From assembly GCA_013397075.1 (NCBI GenBank), contig VWZS01004498.1, positions 1 through 64,000 on the forward strand: a stretch of 64,000 nt of DNA, read 5' to 3'. Positions 1 to 12,000 of this stretch are shown piece by piece (within the stretch, counting starts at the first letter, position 1; every line of letters starts with the position of its first letter). This stretch comes from Rhabdornis inornatus (Eukaryota > Chordata > Aves > Passeriformes > Rhabdornithidae). Under the pieces are notes generated by a model. It saw only the letters and a program-made list of their open reading frames with translations. It had not been told where the DNA came from and ran no database searches. The translations under genes were made by a program, and so were the position numbers.

Positions 1-35
1 TCACCGCCCCCCGGGCCCGCCCCGCCGCCGCCGCG
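1..35 (+). other. CHN1: 5' untranslated region of CHN1 (partial)
   Basis: This GC-rich stretch directly precedes the start codon and ends in a run of CCG/GCC triplets. It is taken as 5'UTR because exon 1 must extend upstream of the ATG. The position just before the ATG (gccgcg) is a moderate Kozak context, with G at -3 and G at +4. The real 5' end cannot be seen in the window. Confidence 0.7.
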
Positions 36-54
36 ATGGCTCTGACCTTGTTCG
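36..54 (+). CDS. CHN1: CHN1 coding exon 1 (residues 1-6 and first base of codon 7)
   Basis: Encodes MALTLF and the first G of the Asp-7 codon, followed by the consensus donor GTGAGT at 55. This tiny N-terminal piece distinguishes alpha2-chimaerin from alpha1-chimaerin, which uses a different internal first exon, and from beta-chimaerin. The intron is phase 1. The match to exon 2 (g|at act gat gaa) restores Asp-Thr-Asp-Glu. The ATG is the only one in this frame and lies in the CpG island. Confidence 0.93.
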
Positions 55-3000
55 GTGAGTGAAGCGCCGCCGCCTCGGCCCGGCGGGCGCGGGGCCGCCG
101 CCCCCATTGTCTGCGGCGCGGCAGCGCCTGGGCGTGGGCGCCGCCCGCAGGGCCGGGCCGGGGCCGCGGAATGACGGCCCGGAGGGGCAGCCCGAGGAAA
201 GTTCGGGTGCCTCGGGAAGCCCAGCAGACGAGGGGCTGGTCCCAGGAGAATCCCCGGGAGCGTCGGGGCTCGCGGGGCCAGCTGCCCGCGGCTGGCCGGT
301 GCCTTCAGCCGCGGTCAGTCCGGGAAACGAGGCTCTGGGAGCGCTGCTCCGGCCGTGCTCCACAGCCTGGGACGGCGTGCTGCCAACCGGCTTGAGAAAA
401 CTCTAGTTTAAGCTGTTGAACGTGTGGGTTCTGCTAAGTAACGTTATGAAATTAGGCTCGTTTATGCTTAACATGCGCAATTTTATAGCGGGCAGACAAA
501 CAAAAAGGCTTCAAATTGTGTCGGGCAACGTTAGGTAAATGCAGCAATGCAAAGGAAAACAGAAATTAGTGTAACTAAGGTCAGTACAGAGTTAACAGAA
601 TAATCGGGATACCCTTTCTTGAAAGAAGCTCGTGCAGCACAAGTGAGTTCTAGTGAATAGAGGATGCAAAGTCTGTTCATTGTGTTTAGACCGTGGATTT
701 TATTTCATATGTAAACAAATGGCTTGCTTTCATTCATCTCCTGATTCTTGACTGGTTCAATTTCTTAAAAGACTAAACCCAGTTATTTTGGTTTTCTTAA
801 AAATTGACACCTGCTGTATTATTCCGCATATTGAACCCTATCTAAGAAGAAGTTTAGCACATGTTGCAAGATAACTTTCTGCAAATAAAACCTGTGCTGT
901 ATTGGACTTAGCTACAGTGCTGTCTCCCATAGTTATATTTCTTGCTCGAGTTTTTCAGGATGCAAAAGGTTCATAGGTCACAGTAAACTTTCTCTGTCAT
1001 TTTATGCCAGATCTTGTCACCACGTTCACAGGACTTCAGGAGGTGCAGGTAGGGGAGCCCTGCAGGTTGTCAGGTGTAGGGTGAGGGTCAGGCTCTTTAA
1101 CTTAGAAGTGAAATTGACCACAGATATCAAATGGCAGATTGGCTGTGTATGTTACATTGTATCATTTTGAATTTGACTGTTAGAAAATATGTAGTTTGTT
1201 ACACTGGCATTGGAGGTAGATATTGTAGTTTTCCCTATCAGGAAAAAAAAAATTTTAGGATGAAATATACACATTCTCCATGCTGAGTGTCATTATAATC
1301 TTTGCCTGCAAAAATTAAGAATATTTTAATTTTAACTTTTTAAAAAGTGGCATTCCTATATCAGGTGCCTTTTTTTTTTAACTTATGTGATTATTTTCCA
1401 ATTTGCATGTGTTTGATCAACTGCATGACATATTCTATTAATACAAATTTGCATTACAAAGTAACTTGGTGGTTTTGTGTGTTATCACATCTGTTGTTAC
1501 AGTAAATGTCATTGATACATGTAAAAGATAATGAGTCAAGAGAAGACAGAGTGGGGTGCTCTACTGTGTCTGTCTGGTTTTTAAACGTTATTTTGCTGAG
1601 GGTAAAACCTCGTGATTGCACCCTTTTAAAAAAAACAAAAAGTGACCATAAAACAATGCAACAAATATGCCTCATATGCATCAACAAATGAATGTGATGC
1701 TTTTTACAAATGTAAAAGCTTTACAGTGTACCTTAAACTAAGAATGCGAGAGTGTGAGTTGTGTAAATGCAGAAGTGTATGTGAGTGCAATATATTTGCA
1801 GATGTGGTTGTGATTAATTTATGGTCAAGCTAGCACAGCTTACTGTGTTGCTGTGAGTCCTCTGAGCTGGGGTAGCTTGCCACACTTTGTCTCAGCACAT
1901 AACAAAGACAGACTACAACATGCTTGCTTTGAGCTTCAGGAACAGTGTTTAGCCTTTATTATATGTGTTGGCAGCCCATGGATAGTTGCATTTTCAGTTA
2001 CTGCACTGGAGCTGACCCATAGTAAATCATTAAAAATATAACCCACAAAAGAGGGGGGTTTTGTTTATTTCAACATAACCCCCTACCAAAGCAATATCAG
2101 TGAATCTGAGGAAAGGCAAAATAAATGTCTGAATTGATGTATCTGTTTTAAGGCATTAAGCAGTTGTAACTGTACTATTTTAAATTCACGTCTGTCTTAT
2201 ACAGGTAAAATTGTCCTGAGCAAACACATCTTAGGAGAGTGCTTTCTTTGGTTCTGCTCACTCACGTAAATTCTAGGCTCAATATTGCATTTTTGTTTTC
2301 CCTAGCCTATAATGATATATCACACTGAACCAAATTTCACCATTCTCAGGCTACTTCTAATAAGTCGTGCTCCAAAAGCATGTAAAGTTTGAGATAAATT
2401 GCCATGTCAACTTTGGTGGAGGAGAAAATTCCCCAGGTTTCCTGGGTTCCTTTCAATCAGTGTGTGCTTGTATGAGCACAGCAAGGGAGAGGAGAGGGTT
2501 GGGCAATGTCATAACCTGCTTTCTCCATGCTCTTAGGAGTGTTTTATGGCTCTTTCAGTGTGTAGTCCAAAGACTGTACTAGAAGGGGACAGGTCTAGAG
2601 ACCAGGCTGGCATTGTTGCAGATCCTGGATTAGCAGGGACATGTGCTTATCAGGTGCTTGAATGTCAGGTCCTGTTGGAGGTTGCCCTTTGCCATTGTCC
2701 TCAGAGCAGCCCCACATTGTCACAGGAGCACTTTCTGCAGTTTGCACGTTTGAGGTGGCAGCTTGAGACTCTTGGGAAAGTTGGTTGTGAAAAGAGTTTC
2801 TAGTATTAACAATGTATTAACAGCATTTTTCTGCAGAAAACCACATAAAGCCTAAGGGATTCCTGACTTACCCCTTTTCAGTTACAGCTTATTGGCAAGA
2901 TTATGATGCAACAATAAATTATACAAGGGAGCAAAACATTAAGACTTCACTTTATCAGTTTTAGTTATTTTGAAATTCTTTTCTTCATCTTGTCATTGCC

Positions 3001-6000
3001 TCTCACTCATGACCTTCCAAGATATCCTGTGCTGACAGCTGCTTGTATGGAAGATACATAGGGGGCTGCCCATGTTCCCCTGGTGCAGTCGTACAGATGA
3101 TATGTCTGTTTGTGGTATGGGTTATGGGAAAGAGCAGTTCAGCTGCTCCACAGATGGGAAGAGGAAGAGCAGCCCCTGTTGGAATTAGTCAGCAATGGGA
3201 GAGCCTGGAAGTTGTTAGCTGGAAACATACCTCTGTTACCTTAGTCATGCTGGCTACTCCAGGCAAACGTGTCATCCCAGCAGGGTTCATGGCTACTAAG
3301 AGTTAACACTCACAGATGTATGCTGTGATTTTGGCCTGTTCAGGGCCAGAACTTGGGCTGCATGATCCTTTTGGGATCCCACTCAGGATATTCAATGACT
3401 GTGTGATAAAGTTACATTGGCAGAAAGAGCCTGTTGTGACCATAGGTGGTCACCCATATGTGCCATACCTTTTCGTGGTTCCAGCCAAGGCAGGGTTTTA
3501 CCAGTACATTCAGTTTGTGTTCCAGTGGCCAAGCACTTGGAATACAAGTTTGATCTAACAGTGGAAAGCGGGTCCTGCCCAAGGACTGCATTAGAAAAAG
3601 ACTGGAAGACAGTCAATTTCTCTGAGAAGCAGAAAAAAGATGTTGTCTGATCCTTTTGATTGTTGCAAGTAATAGATGCAATAGGTTTGATATCCACGTG
3701 AATTGCCTATTAAGAGTTGGTGGGGATTTTGAAAGCATCTTAGTTCACACAAAGTGTGCGTTTTCACGTGCAGCAGGTGTAAATGTCTGGAACTTGAGCA
3801 GATGTCCAGTTCTAGTGCTGTTTTTCCTCCTACAGCACAGTCGTGTTGCCTTACAGAAGGTTGTGGTGATTACAGGCGTAGCCTCCTTTTTCTCTCTGAC
3901 TGCTTCTTGCTGCCTGATGCAGCAGCTGGAATGGTGGATAAGCCAGTGTCCTTCTCTGCCATCTCAGCACAAAGTCTGGTGGCTGCATGCCCAGCCTTCA
4001 GAAGCTGGGCTGAAGCCGCTTGCCTGGTTTAGCAGAGAGGTGGCTCAGGGATACCCACCAGTCCTGCTAGCACACATTCAGTGTGCTGAATCCCTGCAGG
4101 GTAGCAGCTTCCTAGTGACAGGAAGAGCAATCAGTCATGTTTCTATGGCTAGATTTCCTAAAGCCATCTGTTAATACCCTACGATGTGAGATTGCACAGT
4201 GACACAGCTAAGGTGCACGCTGTCATTCCGCTTGGATGACTCAACTATTGGAAAGATAACAAACAATATAGAAGGAAAAGGAGGGGAGGTATTAAGTTAT
4301 CCCACTGTTTGCTTGTGTCTTTGAATATCCTGAAAAGTGTTTAAAGAAAGTCAACATTGTACTTTGAAAGAAAAATAGTTTTGTTATGTTTAGTGCTTGA
4401 GAGTTGTCCTTGTCTTTTATTAATCCCTTCCTGTTCATTTATTTACTCATCAAATCTCTTGTGTGAACAAAGAAAGACATTTCAAAACAACCAGGAGAGA
4501 TCTTCATGGACATATTTGTCATTAGTTATTCATGCTCTTGCCTTCTTGCTCAGAGCCTGCCAATGGATGAAAACTCATCCCTGAGTGTTGGTGGTTAAGA
4601 AATGAGAAGCAAAGCAATTCTCTTTTAATCTTCAAAGTGCTTGCACTCTGATGGGTGGCTACAGGTGAATGAGATTAGAGACAGAGCTGTAGTCAGCATG
4701 ACAGATATAGTTTTATAAGGAGATGATGAACAAGGGCAGTTTTTAGAGAAATCTTTAGGGAAAATATCAGAATAAAAGAAACAAGCAATACACTGCTACA
4801 GGCGGAAAGGGCAGGGACAAAAAAGCCAATGATACCTCTGTTTCAGGTGTCCATGCATTTCTGAAAGAGCACGTAAATAGTAATTTGCTCACTTAGCAGA
4901 ATTGCTTCCACAGCTGTGAGCTCTGATGTCATACTACATAGAATTAATTTTGTATGCCTATTTACTACTGTGGGTATGAAGTGAACCTTTTGAAATAAGT
5001 TCTTCCATACTTGAAATACTAATTAACAAATTACTGTTTCAAGTTCTATGCATCTGTGATTACTGTTCTCCATGCAAACTGTGCTTACTGACTCATGGCT
5101 TCTTCAAAAGGTAGGATATACTTATGTTGGTTCAAGCATGTATTTTCTAATGTGTCGGTTTAAAAAGAGAAATTTTTCTCTAAATAAATGTTTTCTTTGA
5201 TTGGGAAAGGGCATTAAATTTGAGAGTGCTTGGTTAGTACATGTACAGAGAAAGTAAGTGTTCTTCTAAAAAATGGCTCACAACAAGTAATGCTGCAGAT
5301 TCTCTGTAGGATAGGAAATACTCAAAAATTAATCTGCTTATTTCTTGTCTTGTGTGCAGAGCCTTCTAAGAAAGGGAAATAAACAGATCACGTACAATTC
5401 TTCTCTATATTTGTGTATGTGGCCCTGAGCTATGGTTAAAACTTGTGGCTACCTGTGATTGTAAAGTTTACTGACAGAACCCCTTAACTAAACAGTCCAG
5501 TTGTACCAGAAAATGATCTCGAATATGTTCCTTAACTGAACTAGTTAATGGAAGCTTGTTTGTGGAATTGAGACATTTATAGTAGGGCTTTTGTCACTAC
5601 AGGGAACATAAATGTACAATGATAGGAACAGTACCTATCATGGATGCTTCTTAGGCCAAAAGAAAACAAAAGTAAATCTAAAGAACTTTGAGAACTGAAG
5701 AGCATAAGGTGAGCAATAAAGTGAATACATATCCCGTGTAGCACTGCCTGTGCTAGGTCTTTTTCACCAGAAAAGCAGTGAAGTGAAAGTGATCTTTTTA
5801 ACCTGGTTGCAGCAGATACTCTTGAAGTGGTTAGCCCTTGCTTAAAAAATACTTGGGCTTCATTCAATACTGACTGATACTAAGCTAATTTTAGAGGACA
5901 TTTAAGCAATTCAACATCTAGTCATAATGGGAACTACAAATAGTCTAATTAGATGAAATTATTTAGGGATATTAGTACAATGTTTAGGTTTGTGGGGTTT

Positions 6001-9000
6001 TTAACATTTAAAAATGAAGCTGATTTGTTAAAAATTGAAACTATTTTAGAGAGAAACTAGAGCTTCCAAGTCCCATTCATGTGTCTGGGAGGAAAAGTGT
6101 CCAAGTGCTGAGAGTCGTAAGAATATTTTCTCCTAGGTGCTGTGCTAACCTTTCATGATTTATAGAACCTAATGAAACAAATAAAGAGAGCAGGCTTGAA
6201 TGCAATGCAATCAAAAGAAAAACCTGTATAGGATCTATTAACTAATAAATTGGTATAAATTGATGAAAATACCAGAGAAGTGACACTAACAGTATAGACA
6301 AGTATGAAAACATTTGAGTCAAGGCTTCTCAGCTTAGTGCTTAGAAGTGTGCTTTACACACTGGCTAGTATAAAATTGTGTTTCCTTTCAGTTGTGAGTA
6401 TTGTATAAGAATCTAAAGAAATCAGAAGTTTGAGAATTGTTGCTGAAACTGAAAAGGACATGTCCAATTGTGTGCTCAAGTAATGAATTAAGGTGAGATT
6501 TTTGAATTTTTTCCAAGGAGATTCTCTTATGCTGTCATCAGCTCAGGCACGTCATTGAACAATTGCATCCCTTTCCTCCTTGACACCAGCAGCTCCACTA
6601 AGAATGGAGGCAGTCTGTGTAACACAGAATCTCATCTGACGATGTTGAAGTGAAGGACACTCTGAATGTGAGGGTCTAGGAAGCTTTCCTGATGTACACT
6701 TCACATTAGCCAGGGGCTGGTATTTCAGGTGTAAACATGGGGTTTCTTCTTTTTGTTTTGGGTTCAGCTGATGCTTTTTGTTTTATCAGCTTTTGGGAAT
6801 TTTTTCTCTCACTAATTCTCTCTGAGAGGCCTTAGGTGTACAAGCAATTTTCCATTGACAGAAAGCACATCTCAGTGGCAAGAAAAAATTGTTTACTCAC
6901 AGTGGCAGTACTATAGTAATAATTTAAATACTGCTCTAATCAGTAAACTCAAAGCACAAGCCTTTTGGAAGACTGTGCTATTATTGTTTAATAAGGGCAG
7001 ATTAATCAGGATCCCCCAGGGTTGCAGACATAGGGAACTGCTCTATGCCGTCTAAGCTGAATGAACATTGTTAGGACAATTCTGGTTTTTCTGAATGTGG
7101 GGTGTAGCATCCACAGCTCAGGCTACTGAGCTGCTCCACCCTGTGGACAGAGATTGTACAGTTCTGCACACAAATGTCTTCACAATGAAACAAAACAGAC
7201 CTGAGACCTGGCCCAAGGGCACTTCTGTAGTTACTAGCAGATGAGATGCTTCCTCCTCCCTCATAAAATCATAAACTGGCTTGGTTATTCTTTCAGTGCC
7301 ATGGATTGTATCTGGCTTGTACATCTTCATAAATGTGATGGCAGAAAATTAAAAATCATCTAGATGTGGATTTTTTTGAGTCTGTGTTGAAACAAGGAAA
7401 AGTACCATTTAAGGTCTCTGAAATATTTGGTCTTCTAAAGCATTTAACAGTAGAGCTAGGACTTGGGAATTGCATGACATCTGGGCCTCAAGCACCCTTG
7501 CTGGCCATGCCCAGGAAGATGCTGGGAAGAGTTCCTGCAGTTCTCCACGCTGTTCTGGGGGTTTGACTGTGTGTGGAGTGAGTGATTGGTTATTGTCCTG
7601 ATTCTAGTCAGGAGGAGGGAGGAAGGCTGGTCACACCCAGCTGGGAAGCCAGTGATATTGCTGTGTGTGCAGCAGCCTTTGTGAATGTGTAAGAATTGGT
7701 TGGCATTTGACATTTACAGCATTCTGAATGAAAAAGGTATATAAAATGAAAATTATATATGAAGTGATTTCAAAGTTACTGGTAATTGTGCTCTTAAAAT
7801 TCCATTTATTCCTCCGTGAGTCTAATTTTTGTGATCTATTTTGATACATTAATCCCAGAACTTTATTAGCTGCTCTGTGATAAGCATCGTGGAAGGCTGG
7901 TCATGTCAGGGCTGGCTTGCTTTTGGTTAAAATTTTGTTAATGCTGATAGGATGTGATAAAGTGGTCTGTTTTTCATGTGACTAAATCCTAGTCCCTTGA
8001 GAGAGTGCATTAGGAAAACTGCATCCTCTGGTTGTGGATGTCTGAAGAAGTTGCAGGCTAGACCTTTCTGCTCACAGTGAGCAGGTAACTTCCTTTTGGT
8101 GCCTGTCAGTTCTGTAAGGAAGCCCACTGTCACATCCAGCTTTGGTGCAGGAGGCAGGGTCTGGCTCTGCTGAAAACATCAGCAGAGTTGGGTCTGGACT
8201 CTTGATGCTGGTGGGAGGTGGTGGTTTCCTCTCTGCTACAGTCCTCATCTCCATGTCCTTCCTGCTTCCTTTGATGCAAGAGCAGTCTTGCCATTTAAGA
8301 AGCTGAAATAAAAATACATATTTTCTGCTCTTGATCAGAAACGGAATGTCCCAAGGCAGTTTGCTTGTGTGACATTTCACTCTAAACACGAAGGTAAAAC
8401 TCTGCTTCCTAAATACTAGAACTGTTTTATTCCCCATTGCATTGTGGTGTGCTACCACAGTTGCAACCATTTAAATTACATAGCAAGTGCAATAGAGCAT
8501 CGTAGAATCACAGAGAGGTTTGAAGGTCATCTAGTTCCTACACCCCTTGCCACGGGCAGAGACAGCTTCCACAGGAGCAGAGCCCTGTCCAGTCTGGCCT
8601 TGAACACTTTCAGAGATGGGGCAGCCACAGCTTTTCTGGGCAACCTGTTCCAGTGCCTCGGCACCCTCACAGTAAAGTATTTCATGTAGGAAAGTTTTAG
8701 AGTACTGCTCCAGCAATGGCTAAGGAGAGACTAAATTACTTCTTTTGAGGTGTAAATAGGGGACTGTGAAGATAAGAGAGCAATTCTGAAAAACAAACTC
8801 AGTACCTTAGTGCAGTACCTGACCATTCCCTGTGCTCAAACTGGCAGGGTACAAGTCAGTCTCCTCACTGCTGAATTAGTATCTGATACATAGGCAGTCC
8901 ACAGCAGACTGCAGACTATAAAAGTTGCTGATATTTATTTGGTAGGGCCAATCTTCCAGTGTTTTTCAGCTGTGCTTTATGGTTTCCATGTGAATCTGGA

Positions 9001-12000
9001 CATAATGTTTCAGTGAAGTCTCGGCTAATTTTTCATTTAAAAAAAAAAGCCTACAAAAAACCTCCAAACAGGATGTAGTTCTTCCTCACCTCTCTTACAG
9101 GTGGAATGTGCACATGTTGGTTTATTCTTCCAATAAAGGAAGCATAATTTTGACACAGCAATTAATTCTACTAATTTCCTTTCCGGCTTTTTAATTTATT
9201 ATTTTTTTAAGCAGTATATTTATAAATGGGACTTAAAAAATGTTGAGGAAAGTCTCCACTTGTTTAATAGAAACAGAAGGAGAGGAAGCTTGTTACAGCA
9301 TTCATTTCCAGTGGTGAGCTCATGTGCCTGTAGCTGTGCTGCTGTTTTATTGCAGTGCTCAAGGAGTTCCTGGCTGACCTATCTGCCCAATGCCACATCA
9401 TGTCAAAGCAAGCTGTGGCCACAGTCCCCTCCCAGCTCCCTTGTGTGCCCCTCCTCAGTGGCAGAGCAGCAAGCACAGCAGTAACTCAATGGAGCATCTT
9501 CTATTCCTTATATTTTACTGAAATTGTACTATGTAAGAAGATACCCCTACCCCAATCCATCTGCATTAAACTAAAGATGATAATTTAGTCTTGACTCGCT
9601 CTTTTGCAGGCTCAGAATTAGCAGGAGCTGAACCATAGCCCCTGTGTCCCAGCTGTCCCAAAGCATGGTGAGCCCCAGGGTGGGACAGAGCATGCAGCAC
9701 TCCTGGGACAGGAACCCAAGGAGCCTCTTGAGATGAGTGAGTTGCAGACTGCTCTGTCAGAGGGAGAGCTCACTCTGGCTAACTCAGCTTTTTTCTCACT
9801 TGGTAGAAAGGTCTATGAGAACCAGAAAGATCTTTTTTTTATTGCTTTTTTTGGTGGGGTGCTGTTGAAGCTGCTGTTAGTCATGACTTTTAAATGTAAA
9901 AAATTGGCATCTTCCTTCTCCCACTGCTGTGCAAGACACAGGCAGGGTTTGCCATGTCTCAGAACTGTCTTAGCATTTGCCCTTCTTTCTGTATGGAAAT
10001 CCTCTGTATCACAGTCTCTGACAATTGCTTGCAATATTCTGCCTCACAGCAGTTTTCACGAAGCTGTCTCAGGCCAGGACCATTTTTAAATTCTAAAATG
10101 GGGTTTTGATCTGTCACATCGTATCACTATCCTTGTATCTGTCCGTATGTGTTTTCCTGTGCTGTCAATTGCCACAATAGGGTTCTTTTTATAAAGTCAA
10201 AGTAGGGCTGAAGACACCAAAAAAAGCTGTTATCCAGAGAGACAGTGCTGGCTAGGGGAATACTGGGTTAGCAAGACTTGTGAATAGAGATACTGATCTT
10301 TCTTTGATGAACTCATCTACAAGGGCCTCTGCTTCTCTCACCAGCCACTGTTCCTATTTTTTGTTTAGATGTCTTTTTATGTAGGACTAAGTCTGCTTTT
10401 CACTTGTGGACATTTGCATGGGATCTTAGTTCTAGTAAGGATGCTTTGATATCCTAGAAATGCAGCTAATAATTGTTGGAAACCTGTTTAATGCAGTGCC
10501 AAGATAACATGAGAGCTAATGACCCAAGTTTCCATTACTTATGGACCAATTTGTCATTCTTCTAATTAGTGGGAATAAAAAGGAGAAAGAAAACTATTTC
10601 AAAACAGAGACAAGAAAACCATCTGAGTTCATCTCCTGTAGGGGGAAAGAAACATGGAGTTACCCGAAAAAGGACTTAGAGGTTATCTCTGAGCATCGAT
10701 CATATCAAGCTTTCCAGCTATTTCTCCCATTCCTTCAGGGCAGTACCAAACCTCTGTTCAGCTCTCCTTCCAGCAGCCCTGATATGCTTTTCTCCTCACA
10801 AACCCAGAAAGAGCTGAGACAAAGGAGAAGCCCATGCAGAAAACCTCTCAGCACTTGCAGAGCTGCTAAAGCACCTCTGAGCCCGTTTGGGTGTTGCTCC
10901 AATCCCAGAGGATGCTGAGTGGTGCAGGAGTGGATTCAGAGCACAGCTTCTCCATGGACTGGCCCTGCTCTCTCTCCTTTGTCTGGTTCCTGCCTAGTGC
11001 AGCAGATGAGCCTGCCAAGGAGGAAAATCATGATGAAAAAGATGGATGTAATTCTATAAACAGGGAGGGGCTGTTGGGTGAAAAGCTTTCACCACAGTTC
11101 TTTGGCTGCAGTTATAATAGTGAGCCGTGGCATTGCCAGAAAGAAATGTGAAGTTTTCAGCTTTTCTACCTAGAGCATCCTAATTCATTTCTTTGGAGGC
11201 CTCTTGAATGTTTTATATGAGAGCTGACAGGGTACAGAGTGGTACATCTCTCAGACTGGGGAGAAGCTCACAGCAATTGGAGAATGCCTTTTGGAATAAA
11301 AACTTAAATTCCAATTTAAAGAAAAGGCATCCTACTGCAGTTTTTCCATTTCCTTTCTCAGACCCTGCCAATAATTTTTTTAGGACTTTCCTTCATGGCA
11401 CTATAAAAAACAATCATGATCCTGGGCAGGGGTACTTTGCTTGGTAGTTGCATCTGTTCTGAAAATAAGGACATAAATGCAAGTCATATTTTTGCCTGAG
11501 CAATGGTGTGTGTTATTGACAACTGTTTTAGAAAATGAAAAATCTGTTTGTAATAGGAATCATCATAGGCTTGTTATAACTTGATGGTCTAAGAGCTTAA
11601 ATGGGTCAAGTTTGAGGAAGGAGAAGCTACATCTATTTGACCATCTGACACAGAGAGATGTGCTTTGGAGCATGTTTGTTTGTCTTGACACCAGTTATAA
11701 CAGCAGTCAGGAATCAGATCTGCTCTTAATTTTCTCTTGAAGGCTCTGAGTTTTGCCTGGGCTGCTAATGGCTGGTCTGGTTTAGTTTGTTTTTTTTTAC
11801 CCCAGGAGGCTAATGAATGCACAGCAGCTATCTTGACTTGAAATGCAAGGGTGGACAAGTTCTCAGCAGGTTTTTACCAAGGGATAGGGTGGCAGAGTCA
11901 GTCTTGTGCTCTTTTATTGAGGTTTAGCTTTTAGTAAAGCCACAATGCTCTACTTAAAGGTGTGTTTTAGAGCAGGAAAGTGAGCTTGTGTTCATTATGT

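Larger units (their letters stand above)
1..390. promoter_or_regulatory. CpG island at the CHN1 alpha2 first exon
   Basis: The first ~390 bases are very GC-rich and dense in CpG, with GCC runs next to the start codon, then composition falls abruptly to the AT-rich level of the intron near 390-400. This is typical of a vertebrate housekeeping or neuronal CpG-island promoter that straddles exon 1. The transcription start and the core promoter are probably upstream of base 1. Open frames on both strands here are by-products of the high GC content. Confidence 0.85.

Noticed and set aside
1..406. Open frames of 74-120 codons on both strands in the first 400 bases
   Set aside because: They overlap exon 1 and the CpG island, have Pro/Arg/Gly-rich products and arise because stop codons are rare in GC-rich DNA. 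The plus-strand one starts at GTG, not ATG.
3656..4174. 172-codon open frame on the plus strand
   Set aside because: It begins with TTG; the first real Met is about halfway along, and the product resembles no family I know.
8444..8716. Short open frames on both strands at the CR1 fragment
   Set aside because: This is the CR1 3' untranslated end, which does not encode protein.
10541..10918. 125-codon plus-strand frame, considered as an internal exon
   Set aside because: No family resemblance, and inclusion would not fit between exons 1 and 2 of the known chimaerin protein.
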